Shown one piece after another: positions 7,894 to 17,196 of a stretch of DNA of 40,748 nucleotides (positions are counted from its first letter, which is position 1; every line of letters starts with the position of its first letter). The notes under the pieces were generated by a model. It saw only the letters and a list, made by a program, of their open reading frames with translations. It was not told the DNA's origin and made no database searches. Position numbers and translations under genes: made by a program. The stretch lies in NCBI GenBank assembly GCA_016183425.1, contig JACPEP010000010.1:1-40748 (forward strand), given 5' to 3'. This DNA is from Chloroflexota bacterium. Lineage in GTDB: Bacteria > Chloroflexota > Dehalococcoidia > JACPEP01.

Positions 7894-9486
7894 CTAAGGG
7901 TGGGCTGTGGTCGGGGAAGGGGGCCGATGATATATGGCCCGGCCCACCAAGGCGCTGACAGCGGCCAGTAAACTTATGCCCACCAGGACGACGGTAGAGG
8001 CGTTCCCGACCACGAAAAGGCCCGTGGCAATGATGCTCGCTAGGCTTACCAGCCCCAGGTAAATGGTGACCGTGCGGCGGCCGCTGGCGGAGGATTCCAT
8101 GGCGATAAAACAGTTAAGGGCGATGAAGAGGGGTGCCAGATAATAGAGATTGAACTCTGGGATGAGGCTCCCTAGATTGCCAAGAATGGACGATGGCAAA
8201 CCAGGAAGTCTGACTGAGGGCAAGATCAGGGCTTGCCTATATAGAGAAGCCAGGTCTTCATCGAGGAAGGACAATACTACCGGCCCTAGCCAGAGCAATC
8301 CCAGGAATAGATATGCCAGAGAGCCGATATCCATGAGAAAAGGCATTGGGTGAGGCGGCGGCGGTTCCGAGTAGAAGGTTCCAAGGGTAGGCGCCATAGG
8401 TTTCATGGAAGCCTGCCGATGTCTTTCCGCCTCTTTGCTCTGGCGATCTTTGGCCCAATCCAGATTGGCCTGGGCTTTGCCGTTATCGGGGTTTAGCTCT
8501 ATGACCCGTTCCAAGGAGGTGGCCAATTCGTCCAAGTTGGTGGCAGTTTTGGCGCGCCAAAACCAGGCTGCTTCGTTGCTGGCGTCCTGCTCGGTGGCGA
8601 TAGTGAAGAGCTCATAGGCTCTACTTTCATCCCCTGAATCCAGAGCCTGGATACCCTGCTTCAGGAGCAGGGGAGCCGATACTTTTTTAGCAGTTTCCGC
8701 TTCCTCGTCGCCGAGCCCCCTTTGGGGGACAATGCGAGCCGGCTCGCCGAGCTGGGTGCGGCCGCGGCCGCTTTCCGGGTTGATGGTTATAAGCCTCTGA
8801 AGATTGGCCTGGGCCTCCTGGGGGTCCTCTGCCGTAGCCGCCATCCAAAGCCAGGCTTCCTCCGAGTTAGCGTCTATGGCCACCGCCCGGGAAAAGAAGA
8901 TACGGGCCTCTTGGCGACGTCCCGCCAGGTTTGCTTCTCTTCCTAAACGCATCAGGAGGGAGAAATCGTCGCCCGGGATGGCCTCTTCTAGCTTCTGTTT
9001 CTGCCCTATCTTGGTGGGCCGCGGCGTTGCCACCGGGCGGATAGCTTTGGCCACGGCTCTGACGGTGGCCGTGGCGGCGGGGTAGAGCTCGCGACTTATC
9101 CAGGCGGTCACCTGGGGCAGGGTTGCCCTAGCCCACTGGGCCAGGAAGAGGGCTAGGCGGCCGGATGTCACTGCTGCGCGTAGGGCGAGATTAGCCAGGA
9201 ACTCGCCTCTCCCTTCGCTACCTTCAGGGAGAGCAGATAGAAGCCTTTGACGCCAGGTCTCATTAGTAACGATGCTGCCCGGCTGACTTATCTGCAGCCA
9301 GGGACAGAGTCGGAAATTGCTGGTAAGGCAGTATTGAAGCTGGTGATCAGGGTCTATACGGTCCCGCTGCATCCAGAGATAGCAGCGGTGCTCGTCGCTG
9401 GTGACGCTAAGATGATTAAAGGGATCGTTGGCAAAACCTAAATGTGGGCAGTGAGTGGAATCTGTCTCCCTACCGGCATTTGTCAT
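7894..9486 (-). CDS. Membrane TPR protein with Cys-rich N-terminus, last gene of the Tad operon
   Basis: Protein of 530 residues; the ATG at 9486 follows a GGGGGGAGGA site. Residues about 12-65 contain the pattern CPHLGF..DP...RCYLW...QYCLT..FRLCPWL, a four-Cys N-terminal module that recurs in Chloroflexi multidomain proteins and may bind metal. Residues about 172-235 and 265-355 form tetratricopeptide-like repeats (ARIFFSRAVAIDANSEEAWLWMAA; AYELFTIATEQDASNEAAWFWRAK). Residues about 385-515 contain four to five hydrophobic membrane segments. TPR proteins (TadD-like) are common partners in Tad loci, where they help pilus assembly. Its 22-base distance from TadC supports co-transcription. The Cys module plus TPR plus C-terminal membrane domain differs from classical lipoprotein TadD. 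Confidence 0.75.
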   Translation of the reverse strand: MTNAGRETDSTHCPHLGFANDPFNHLSVTSDEHRCYLWMQRDRIDPDHQLQYCLTSNFRLCPWLQISQPGSIVTNETWRQRLLSALPEGSEGRGEFLANLALRAAVTSGRLALFLAQWARATLPQVTAWISRELYPAATATVRAVAKAIRPVATPRPTKIGQKQKLEEAIPGDDFSLLMRLGREANLAGRRQEARIFFSRAVAIDANSEEAWLWMAATAEDPQEAQANLQRLITINPESGRGRTQLGEPARIVPQRGLGDEEAETAKKVSAPLLLKQGIQALDSGDESRAYELFTIATEQDASNEAAWFWRAKTATNLDELATSLERVIELNPDNGKAQANLDWAKDRQSKEAERHRQASMKPMAPTLGTFYSEPPPPHPMPFLMDIGSLAYLFLGLLWLGPVVLSFLDEDLASLYRQALILPSVRLPGLPSSILGNLGSLIPEFNLYYLAPLFIALNCFIAMESSASGRRTVTIYLGLVSLASIIATGLFVVGNASTVVLVGISLLAAVSALVGRAIYHRPPSPTTAHP

Positions 9487-9508
9487 GTATCCTCCCCCCC
9501 GGTTGACG

Positions 9509-10426
9509 TTAGCCTACCCGTATCCCTATGAAAGCGGCGGCTATCCTCATGGCCACTGGACCCAGTATCACTATAAACATTGCGGGGAGAATAAACAAGA
9601 CCAGTGGGAAAAGCATTTTGACGGGGGCTTTCATGGCTTGCTCTTCTGCCTCCTGGCGCCTTTTTATCCGCATGGAATCTGAATGGACGCGCATGATGTC
9701 GGCAATACTTACCCCCATTTGCTCCGCTTGTATGATAGTGGCTATGAAGGACTGGAACTCAGAGACTCTAACTCTTTGGGCCATATCTCTCAGCGCCTGA
9801 CTGCGGGGCTTTCCTAGATTTATCTCCAGAAGGGCACGTCCTATCTCATCGGCCAGTGGCCCTTTGGTCTTTTCGCCTACCTTGGCCAGGGCGGCATCCA
9901 GGCCGTAACCGGCCTCGATGCAGATGGTTATGAGGTCCAGGGCATCGGGCAGGCTTTTGCGGATCCTATCCTGTCGGGATTTGATCTTGCGACTCAGCCA
10001 GAAGTCGGGCAGGCGAATTCCCAGAATAAAGAGGGCGATGCCGATGACAATTTCTTTGAGTCCCAGGTGTCCTGTCCTTAAGAAGGGGGTGATAAACAAG
10101 AGGGGTAGGAGGAGGCTGAGGACAACCGTCAGCGATAAAAACCCGTGGGGGCTTATGCCGCTGAGGTTGGCCTGATCGAGCTTTTCTTTGGTTTGTTTCA
10201 GGATCCCTGGTGGGGCAAACCGAGCCAGCAGGCGGCCAAAGTTCTCTAACAGGGGAGAGAGGATGCGCCGGGAGAAGGGCTTGTTCAGATCTACGACCAC
10301 CCGGGCCGTGGGCATATATCCGTGTTTTCTAAGACGGTTCTCCACGCTCTGGGGAGTGGGAGGGGTCATGGCCCAGAAAAAGAGAACTATTGTTATGAAG
10401 GCTAAGACAGGTATCAGCGCCAACAT
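9509..10426 (-). CDS. tadC: Tad pilus inner-membrane platform protein TadC
   Basis: Protein of 305 residues with an N-terminal membrane helix (1-21), two central helices (about 95-140) and a C-terminal pair (about 270-300) around a type II secretion F (GspF) domain (about 158-285: SLPDALDLITICIEAGYGLDAALAKV...QAEQMGVSIADIMRVHSDSMR). TadC and TadB form the membrane platform that couples the TadA ATPase to pilin polymerisation. It lies 13 bases downstream of tadB in the same operon. Length and motifs are normal for the family. Confidence 0.92.
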   Translation of the reverse strand: MLALIPVLAFITIVLFFWAMTPPTPQSVENRLRKHGYMPTARVVVDLNKPFSRRILSPLLENFGRLLARFAPPGILKQTKEKLDQANLSGISPHGFLSLTVVLSLLLPLLFITPFLRTGHLGLKEIVIGIALFILGIRLPDFWLSRKIKSRQDRIRKSLPDALDLITICIEAGYGLDAALAKVGEKTKGPLADEIGRALLEINLGKPRSQALRDMAQRVRVSEFQSFIATIIQAEQMGVSIADIMRVHSDSMRIKRRQEAEEQAMKAPVKMLFPLVLFILPAMFIVILGPVAMRIAAAFIGIRVG

Positions 10427-10439
10427 GTGGCCCCCTTTG

Positions 10440-11408
10440 CTAAACTTCTATGTCTACAATACGTCTCATGACTAAGAAACCGATTACTTCCATAAACAGG
10501 GCCGCCCCCAGCAGAAAGAGGCCCAAGGGAGTGCTGAAAAGCTCCCGCAGATAGCGGGGGTTCATAATGCTGATGACTCCCATCAAGAAGAAAGGCATCA
10601 GCCCGACGACATAGCCGGAAAAACGGGCCTGGGAGGTGCGAGTGTGCACCTCTCCCAGGATGCGGATGCGCTCTCTTATCGTATGGGCGATGTTGTCCAG
10701 GACCTCGGCCAGGTTACCGCCCACCTGCCGCTGTATGATCACGGCCGTTGCCAAGAGGTCGAAGTCGTAGCTGGGTACCCTCTTCACAAGCTGGGTCAAG
10801 GCCTCTTCGATACTGTTTCCCAGGTTCAGCTCCGCCAACACCTGTTGGAACTCCTCGGCGATGGGGGGGGACAGCTCTTTGCTGACCAGATCCAATCCCT
10901 GGCTGAAGCTGTAGCCCGACCTCAGGGAGTTGGAGATGAGGCCGATGGCATCTATTAACTGATTGACGGTCTTCTTCAACCGGCGCTGTCGCTGGTAGCG
11001 GAGGAAAAAGTGTGGGATGTAGAACCCTATTATTCCGGCCACCAGTCCCAGAAGCCATATTTCATTCCTTAAGAAGAAGGGGAGGGCCAGGACCGCGGCG
11101 CAGAGCCATCGGACGAGGATATACTCGCCTACCCGCATGGGTATCCCTGCTTGAGCCAGGTCCAGGGCCATTTTTTCGGCGAAGTGGCTCTTTTGGAGCA
11201 ATTGGTGCAGCCAACTTATAGCGCTGAAGCGGCGGTCTCTCAGAAGGATGGACGCCGCCTGAGGTGCGCCGCTATCCGCGGCCTTTGCTTCATAGCGCTG
11301 TATCCGTTCTCTGAGAAGCCGGGGCTCGCGGACGCGATGGTACAAGGCAAAAATCCCCAGGGCGACCCCGGCGAACACGGCCACTGGCATAAGTAATTCT
11401 AGTTCCAT
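10440..11408 (-). CDS. tadB: Tad pilus inner-membrane platform protein TadB
   Basis: Protein of 322 residues: N-terminal helix (about 5-25), two central helices (about 100-135), a GspF-type cytoplasmic domain (about 147-270; LIDAIGLISNSLRSGYSFSQGLDLVSKEL...QRQVGGNLAEVLDNIAHTIRER) and two C-terminal helices. It pairs with TadC in the pilus assembly platform. The ATG at 11408 is 10 bases downstream of the tadA stop, consistent with tight operon organisation. Confidence 0.92.
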   Translation of the reverse strand: MELELLMPVAVFAGVALGIFALYHRVREPRLLRERIQRYEAKAADSGAPQAASILLRDRRFSAISWLHQLLQKSHFAEKMALDLAQAGIPMRVGEYILVRWLCAAVLALPFFLRNEIWLLGLVAGIIGFYIPHFFLRYQRQRRLKKTVNQLIDAIGLISNSLRSGYSFSQGLDLVSKELSPPIAEEFQQVLAELNLGNSIEEALTQLVKRVPSYDFDLLATAVIIQRQVGGNLAEVLDNIAHTIRERIRILGEVHTRTSQARFSGYVVGLMPFFLMGVISIMNPRYLRELFSTPLGLFLLGAALFMEVIGFLVMRRIVDIEV

Positions 11409-11418
11409 AGCTTCCCCC

Positions 11419-12762
11419 TTAAGAAAGAGTAAAGATGCCCTGAGGCAACCGGATGCCCATAAGTTCGATTCTCTCGATGAACTTGGGCCGGAGACCGGTG
11501 GCCCGCAAGCGTCCCCTTACTTTTCCATCTATACCTATCCCTTCCTGTTTGAATTCGAAGATGTCCTGGAGGGTGATGATTTGGCCCTCCATACCGACTA
11601 CCTCGGTTACATGGGTTACTTTGCGGCTTCCATCCTGTAAGCGGCTAAGGTGGATGATTGCTTGAAAGGCGGAGGCCATTTGATCCCGAATGGCTTTCAC
11701 CGGCAGGTCTAACCCAGCCATGAGGACCATGTTTTCGATCCTAGCCAGGGCATCCCTGGGGGAGTTGGCGTGGGCGGTGGTCAGGGAGCCGTCGTGGCCG
11801 GTGTTCATCGCCTGGAGCATATCGAAGGCCTCTCCCGTCCGCACCTCGCCCACGATGATGCGGTCGGGCCTCATGCGCAAGGCATTACGCACCAGGTCCC
11901 GTTGGATGATGGTGCCCTTGCCTTCGATATTAGGTGGTCTCGTCTCCAGGCGTACTACGTGGGGCTGGCGCATTTGAAGCTCAGCCGGGTCTTCAATGGT
12001 CACGACTCGCTCTGTCCAGGGAATAAAGCTCGAGAGAACGTTTAAGAGAGTAGTCTTGCCAGAGCCGGTGCCCCCCGAGATTACCAGGTTTAACCGGGCC
12101 GCGACACAGGCTTTGAGGAACTCTGTTACCTCAGGGGTAAGGGTGCCAAAATTGATCAGGTCTTCCGCTTTAAAGGGGTCTTTGGAGAACTTGCGGATGG
12201 TGATGGTGGGGCTGTCCAGGGCCACGGGAGGAACTACGATATTGACCCGGGAGCCATCGGGGAGGCGGGCGTCTACCATGGGGCTGCCTTCGTCCACTCG
12301 CCGGCCTAGAGGCGAGATTATGCGATCTATAATGCGCATGACGTGATTTTGGTCTCGAAAGGACTTGTCGCTGAGATATAGGATTCCGTTACGCTCAATA
12401 TAGATCTGGTTGGGCCGGTTGACCATCACCTCGGAGATGGTAGGGTCTTGAATAAGGGGTTCCAGGGGGCCCAGCCCCAGCACGTCATCCATCACCTCGG
12501 CTATTACCTGCTGCCGTTCCTGGCGACTTAGTACGATGTCATCCTCGCGAAGGAGGGTGGTTATAGCCTGGGACACCAGGCTTTGCATGTCCGATGGGGA
12601 CCGATGGTTCAGCTTGGCGATGTCAAGCTGTTTGAGGAGTTGGGACTGGATTCTGCTTTTGATGTCGGCCAAGGGGTCTGGCGGGGCCTCTAAACGAGGG
12701 GAGGTGGAGCCTACCGGTGTCATCAAACTTTCCTTTGTCCCGTTAGTCAATTTTAGTTCCAT
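11419..12762 (-). CDS. tadA: Tad pilus assembly ATPase TadA/CpaF
   Basis: Protein of 447 residues of the type II/IV secretion ATPase (GspE/VirB11-like) family. Residues 1-90 are a helical N-terminal domain. Walker A is [10 protein letters not shown] (about 230-240), the Asp box region is TIEDPAELQ, Walker B is [12 protein letters not shown] (about 300), and a His box lies in [12 protein letters not shown]. All catalytic motifs are intact. The hexameric enzyme powers extension, and in CpaF-type systems also retraction, of Flp pili. A GTCGAGGGCAACA leader precedes the ATG. A similar AGGAAGTCGA segment ends the upstream tadZ gene, a short duplication across the 54-base gap. Confidence 0.95.
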   Translation of the reverse strand: MELKLTNGTKESLMTPVGSTSPRLEAPPDPLADIKSRIQSQLLKQLDIAKLNHRSPSDMQSLVSQAITTLLREDDIVLSRQERQQVIAEVMDDVLGLGPLEPLIQDPTISEVMVNRPNQIYIERNGILYLSDKSFRDQNHVMRIIDRIISPLGRRVDEGSPMVDARLPDGSRVNIVVPPVALDSPTITIRKFSKDPFKAEDLINFGTLTPEVTEFLKACVAARLNLVISGGTGSGKTTLLNVLSSFIPWTERVVTIEDPAELQMRQPHVVRLETRPPNIEGKGTIIQRDLVRNALRMRPDRIIVGEVRTGEAFDMLQAMNTGHDGSLTTAHANSPRDALARIENMVLMAGLDLPVKAIRDQMASAFQAIIHLSRLQDGSRKVTHVTEVVGMEGQIITLQDIFEFKQEGIGIDGKVRGRLRATGLRPKFIERIELMGIRLPQGIFTLS

Positions 12763-12816
12763 TGTTGCCCTCGACTTCCTATTGTACCGGTTTGTTGGTT
12801 AAGCGTAGTCTCACGG

Positions 12817-14034
12817 TTACCTTCGACTTCCTAATCTACCTACCAATGCATTCAGCATATGGGAGGCCTTTTTGGTGTGTAATCCGCTGATGCTTCGGGC
12901 TAGCTGCAGGATGTTCTGGGAGATTTTGGCCTTGGGGCGGGCGAGGATAAAGGATTGCCCCATATTGGTGGTCTGGGTGCATGTATTGTCAAAGGGTATC
13001 TTCCAGAAAATAGGATATTGGAGGACCTTGCTTGCTTCTCCTGGTGGGATAGCGTGGTTCTGGTGGGGATAGTTGACCACTAGCTTCACCTTGTCATCTG
13101 AAAATCCTTGGCTACGCAGTATCTCCAGGAACACCTTGGTATTCTTGATGGACGTGATTTCTGTGGAGGTTACCAAGACGATTATGGTGCTCATTTCCAG
13201 AACGGCCAGCAGGGTGGGAGTCAGGAGTTGGTCGCCGTCGATGACCACGTAGTCATAGCTTTTGGTCAAGCATTCTACTATCTGGCTTATCAGCCCGGGC
13301 GAGGGGAATCCATTGTGGTTGACCTCGGTGGATGCTGCCAGCACCTTGACGCCGGATGAGTGGCTGGAGAGGAAGCTCTCTACTATCTCTGGCTCCAGCA
13401 GACGGGTGAGGTTGCCCATATCGGCCATGGTGCGTTCGGGTACGATGTCCATCATCATGGCCACATCCCCCAGTTGGCTGGCCAGGTCTACCAGTGCCAC
13501 TCGCTGCTTTGTTTCCGAAGCCAGGCCGATGGCCAAGCTGGTGGCCAGGGTAGTCTTGCCGATGCCTCCTTTGGGGCCGATTATGGTATAAACATCACCT
13601 TGAAGGGCCTCCGTCTCCGCCAGTGCTTGTCGCCGCCTATCTCCTTCCAGGACATCCAGAATAGTTTGGGCCAGCTCTCTGGCTTTGAGAGGTTTTACCA
13701 GATACTCTCTGGCCCCAGAACGCATGGCCCGTCGTAGGTACTCCGTGTCGCTCAGGGATGAGTAGGCCACCACCAGGCCCGGTTTGAGGTTGGCCAGGTT
13801 TTCGATGGTCTTGAGAGACCTGGCTATGGGTTCTTCGAAGGCGACGAGGATGATGTCGGGTCCCAGTTCTTGGGCCACACTGTGGGCCTCGATACCGGCT
13901 CCGCATTCCTCTATGGCCGTCACGTTGATCTCGCTGCTTTCAATCAAGCGGCGCAACGTGCTCCTCTCCTCCAGTCTGTCGTCCACCAGCAATAACTTTA
14001 ATCCTAGATTCATGACTCTCAGCTCTATGCTCAT
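12817..14034 (-). CDS. tadZ: Pilus localisation ATPase TadZ/CpaE with degenerate receiver domain
   Basis: Protein of 405 residues. Residues about 10-130 form a receiver-like domain: the acidic pair LLLVDD and the conserved Lys (LVKPL) are present, but the phospho-acceptor position reads ILVAFEEP with no Asp, so phosphorylation is unlikely, as in other TadZ/CpaE proteins. Residues about 145-390 are a MinD/ParA-type ATPase with a deviant Walker A (GPKGGIGKTTLA), a switch region (LVDLASQLGDVAMMM) and YVVIDGD. TadZ places the pilus machine, usually at a pole. Its ATG is 4 bases beyond the stop of the upstream cpaB gene, implying translational coupling. Confidence 0.92.
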   Translation of the reverse strand: MSIELRVMNLGLKLLLVDDRLEERSTLRRLIESSEINVTAIEECGAGIEAHSVAQELGPDIILVAFEEPIARSLKTIENLANLKPGLVVAYSSLSDTEYLRRAMRSGAREYLVKPLKARELAQTILDVLEGDRRRQALAETEALQGDVYTIIGPKGGIGKTTLATSLAIGLASETKQRVALVDLASQLGDVAMMMDIVPERTMADMGNLTRLLEPEIVESFLSSHSSGVKVLAASTEVNHNGFPSPGLISQIVECLTKSYDYVVIDGDQLLTPTLLAVLEMSTIIVLVTSTEITSIKNTKVFLEILRSQGFSDDKVKLVVNYPHQNHAIPPGEASKVLQYPIFWKIPFDNTCTQTTNMGQSFILARPKAKISQNILQLARSISGLHTKKASHMLNALVGRLGSRR

Positions 14035-14038
14035 GCCC

Positions 14039-15433
14039 CTACCCCTTGGTGGGGACTGCTGCCCACCCAGCCGCTATATAGCCCACTAAACCGGATTCAG
14101 TAACTTGCACCTTATACCAATCGGCCTCCTGTCCTAAAAGCTTCAACTGGTTACCATAAAAGACCTGACCGATGACGGGAGAGCTGATGTTGGGACCGCT
14201 GCGCAGGTCGGCGGCGTCCACGGTTATCAACACCATATCGGCGGCGGTCACCGTCACTTTCACCAGACCTACGTTATCGTGGGTCACGTTGGCGGGCTCC
14301 TCGATAAGTCCGGCCCAGTAATCAGTGGCGGCCATGCCGCTGGTTACTTTGACATAACCTACAACGGTGGTGCTGGCCCCCGGGGCCAATTCTCCTCCCA
14401 GTCCCCATCGATATGGATATTCCACGGGGCGGTTTGCTCCGAAGTTTAGACCTACCCGGAAGGCCCCTGTCTGAGGGCCGAAGTTCTGAGACTGGAAGGT
14501 TTGCCCCTGTACGTAGGTGAAGCCTGGCTCCGGTCCCTGGCTTCGGATGGGGGCATTGGAGATGTTCTTTACCGTAATCTCCACCTTCATCACATCGCCG
14601 GCGTTGAGGGTTACCGGGGAGATGGATACGGCGGTGATCTCAGCCGCCCCTTGGCGGAGAGGGCTGCGGATGGTGCTAAGGGTAGCCTCTGTCAAGTCTA
14701 CCCGAGTTCTCTCCTGGTTGGCCCTGAGGGCCAGACGGATCTTGCCGTTGGACTCAGCTAAAAAGAGCCTTTGCGCCTCCTCCGGGGTCACGGCCAGGGT
14801 TACTGTTTTGGCCAGGGGAAGGGGCTTAGGGTTAGTCTTGGGGGCTGTGGGTGTCGCGTTCTTCCCATCCAAGGCCTGGCTGGCCGTATCTAGGGCGCTT
14901 TTCGCGGGAAGCTCGCCCTCCAAACTCTGGGCCACGGCTAACACCTCGATGTCCTGAAGGATGATGGCGGACATATCTTTGCCCATGGTCTTGGCATCGA
15001 AGACGGCTACGACGTCCACACGGTCGCCAGGCAGTATCAGGCCTCCGGCGCCGGTGACCTCGTTGGTGTTCAGGGCCACCGCCCGCTTGGAGGGAGGGAT
15101 GATGAAGGACAGGCCTGATTCTTCCCTGGCTGCGGTGAACTTGGTGATCAGCACCTGCTCTCCTCCGGTAATGGGGAGACGGCTGACCTGCCCCTCGGCC
15201 TGCCGGATGCTGCTTAGAGCCTCGGGGTGCTTGGCGGCGGCTGGTATCTCCACTTCTTTAAGCATGCTGCCGGTGATTTTGGTACGCACCGGAATATCCT
15301 GGGCCGCTACCACCACCCGTGCCATGGGCACCGGTGCCTGGGCCTGCTGCTGGACGATGCGCCAGGAGAGTATCGCCGCTACGGCGCCGAATACCAGAGC
15401 CAGCAGCCATATCTTACTATTACCAGATCTCAT
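14039..15433 (-). CDS. cpaB: CpaB/RcpC pilus assembly protein fused to Ig-like and SH3 domains
   Basis: Protein of 464 residues, about 150-200 longer than typical CpaB/RcpC. An N-terminal membrane helix (about 7-25) is followed by an SAF domain (about 38-100: VVAAQDIPVRTKITGSMLKEVEIP) and the RcpC/CpaB domain (about 105-260), with characteristic LPGDRVDVV and LAVTPEEAQRLFLAESNGKIRLALR. Residues about 262-385 are an exported beta-sandwich (NAGDVMKVEITVKNISN...LAPGASTTVVGYVKV). Residues about 398-462 are a bacterial SH3 domain (VDAADLRSGPNISSPVIGQVFYG...WYKVQ...VGYIAAGWA). In diderms RcpC works with the RcpA secretin; no secretin occurs here. The extra SH3 domain could anchor the complex to peptidoglycan in a cell without an outer membrane (inference). 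Confidence 0.88.
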   Translation of the reverse strand: MRSGNSKIWLLALVFGAVAAILSWRIVQQQAQAPVPMARVVVAAQDIPVRTKITGSMLKEVEIPAAAKHPEALSSIRQAEGQVSRLPITGGEQVLITKFTAAREESGLSFIIPPSKRAVALNTNEVTGAGGLILPGDRVDVVAVFDAKTMGKDMSAIILQDIEVLAVAQSLEGELPAKSALDTASQALDGKNATPTAPKTNPKPLPLAKTVTLAVTPEEAQRLFLAESNGKIRLALRANQERTRVDLTEATLSTIRSPLRQGAAEITAVSISPVTLNAGDVMKVEITVKNISNAPIRSQGPEPGFTYVQGQTFQSQNFGPQTGAFRVGLNFGANRPVEYPYRWGLGGELAPGASTTVVGYVKVTSGMAATDYWAGLIEEPANVTHDNVGLVKVTVTAADMVLITVDAADLRSGPNISSPVIGQVFYGNQLKLLGQEADWYKVQVTESGLVGYIAAGWAAVPTKG

Positions 15434-15526
15434 CTTTACCTCCTTTTTGTGCTTTTCGTGAAGTCGTTCTCTTAATGCACACAGTGCTGGTGTTGCGTGT
15501 TTTCATAATCTGCATAAACCGGGCTT

Positions 15527-16750
15527 CTACTCCCATAGCCGTGCTGCCCAAAGTCCGGTATTCGTGTCAGACCAGTTTCCGCCGCTGACTATGGCAAAAT
15601 CGGTGAAGTAGCCCCATACCAGGAGCTGTCCTCCCGGGCCGGTGGTGCGGCCAATGAGGTAGAAGGCTCCCCAGTCGATGATGTCTACCGGCTTCTTGCC
15701 TCCCAGGCTACCCCACTCCTGGGCAATTATGGGCACGATTCCCACTCGGTAGCAGGAGGAGGCGTTACCTACCCAGTCGATAGGAGGCGGCGTTGAGATG
15801 CCTGTGCCATAGGGAGGTGGCAAATCCGCTGGCTTTTTGGGAGCTCCCGGCCAGGTGCACTGGTCTAAGGGCTCGTTCCAGGCACTGGCGGGATTGTCCT
15901 GCCCGGATGAAGCCGCCATGCTTACCAGGTAATCCACGCCGTCTCGGGTATCGCCGACCTTATTTCCTGTCTCTGTTTGCACATGAGGGTCGTCCACCTG
16001 GGTGCACGGGGCGTTGGTGGTGCCGCACCAGGGGAGGCTGGGCTTGATGTAGTCGCCGGGTTCTTCGCCGTATCCGGTTTTGATACTGTCTCCATAGTCC
16101 TTGGCACCGGAGGAGTTGGGAAAGTCTAGAGGAAAGAAGTTGCCCGGCGATCCTGGCGGCGATGAGAACTTCAGGATAATGGGGACATCTTCAGGGACAC
16201 CGCAGGTATCGGGGGTAAGGGGGTCATTGTCCCAGTCGCTGCAGTTGGAAACTCCCCAGGGCCAAAGCCCTTCGGTGGGCAGCACAGGGCCGATGACGGC
16301 TGTCGCCACTCCTTGCACATGGCCGGCGGGGCTGTTGAGCAGCCCGGATACCATGAGGGTCAGGTCGCGGCTGGCGGATACCTTGACCCCATTGTAGTAG
16401 TAGGGGCTTAACGGGCTGCAATTATCGTTATATGGGCCGGGGACGCAAAGGACTTGCGGATAGCCGGCGTCTACCTGGTCTGGTGAAATACCGTTGCGCT
16501 GAGCGTAGTCCAGGGCGGTATTGATGGCCAGGGCTTGCCTGTCTGCCGTAGAGAGGTCCATGCGGAGCAACTCTTTGGCGCCGGCCAGGGATGCTCCGTC
16601 CACCCCATTCTGCAACTGGCGGCGATTCTCGTACATCACGCCCATCTCGGCTACACCAGCCCCGAAGGTCAGCAGGGCCACCATGGACAGGGTGATATAG
16701 ATAAGGACACTGCCTTTTTGTTCCTTGATGAGCTCTTTTAATCGTTTCAT
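15527..16750 (-). CDS. tadG: TadG-like pseudopilin with large exported domain
   Basis: Start chosen at ATG 16750: GGAGG (16759-16763) lies 8 bases upstream, and an in-frame GTG at 16759 would overlap it. The 407-residue protein begins with a basic stretch and a hydrophobic helix (KGSVLIYITLSMVALLTFGAGVAEMGVMYENRRQLQNGVDGASLAGAKEL), matching the TadG/TadE-like Flp N-terminus with its DGASLAGA motif. The remaining roughly 330 residues form a Pro/Gly/Trp-rich exported domain with several Cys pairs. TadG-like minor pseudopilins probably sit at the pilus base or tip. Its ATG is 1 base from the stop of the upstream tadE gene. Confidence 0.82.
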   Translation of the reverse strand: MKRLKELIKEQKGSVLIYITLSMVALLTFGAGVAEMGVMYENRRQLQNGVDGASLAGAKELLRMDLSTADRQALAINTALDYAQRNGISPDQVDAGYPQVLCVPGPYNDNCSPLSPYYYNGVKVSASRDLTLMVSGLLNSPAGHVQGVATAVIGPVLPTEGLWPWGVSNCSDWDNDPLTPDTCGVPEDVPIILKFSSPPGSPGNFFPLDFPNSSGAKDYGDSIKTGYGEEPGDYIKPSLPWCGTTNAPCTQVDDPHVQTETGNKVGDTRDGVDYLVSMAASSGQDNPASAWNEPLDQCTWPGAPKKPADLPPPYGTGISTPPPIDWVGNASSCYRVGIVPIIAQEWGSLGGKKPVDIIDWGAFYLIGRTTGPGGQLLVWGYFTDFAIVSGGNWSDTNTGLWAARLWE

Positions 16751-16751
16751 T

Positions 16752-17192
16752 TTATCCACCTCCTGCGGGAGCGCTCTCCGTTCTCATGGTAGAGCCGACG
16801 CTCAAGGGAACGGGGTTGGGTAAGAAGGCCAGAAGAGGGGGCGAGAAGAGTCTCACATTATAGTCTATTTTCACCGTTAACGACTTCGGAGCAACGGAGT
16901 CAGGGTTCAGAATGGTCTGGGTGGTCAGCTCTGACTGCTCTAGAACCCCCTGGGTCCGTTGGCGGATCAATGCATCCACATCGGCGCTGGTAGCCCTGTC
17001 CGGAACCCTCACCGCCCCCCAACGGGCGGCTTCCCGGGCCTCGTTGGTGATAATGAGCCAGCTACCGAAGATGCGCCCCCCCTCGACGATGCCAAAAGTG
17101 ACCAGGATTAAGAGCACCAGCACCATGGCAAACTCCACGGTAGCTTCGCCTCTATCCTGTCTTTTTTGTATAGACTTTATGAAAGGAAACAT
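16752..17192 (-). CDS. tadE: TadE-like minor pseudopilin, copy 1
   Basis: Protein of 146 residues with the TadE-like N-terminal motif RGEATVEFAMVLVLLILVTFGIVEGGRIFGSWLIITNEAREAARWGAV (about 14-62). This is a type IVb prepilin-like helix with Gly before the processing site and Glu at +5. The C-terminal part is a small beta-rich extracytoplasmic domain. Prepilin peptidase probably cleaves after the Gly. The gene is 4 bases downstream of the second tadE and ends inside the ribosome binding region of tadG (GGAGGTGGATAA). Confidence 0.87.
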   Translation of the reverse strand: MFPFIKSIQKRQDRGEATVEFAMVLVLLILVTFGIVEGGRIFGSWLIITNEAREAARWGAVRVPDRATSADVDALIRQRTQGVLEQSELTTQTILNPDSVAPKSLTVKIDYNVRLFSPPLLAFLPNPVPLSVGSTMRTESAPAGGG

Positions 17193-17196
17193 AGTG

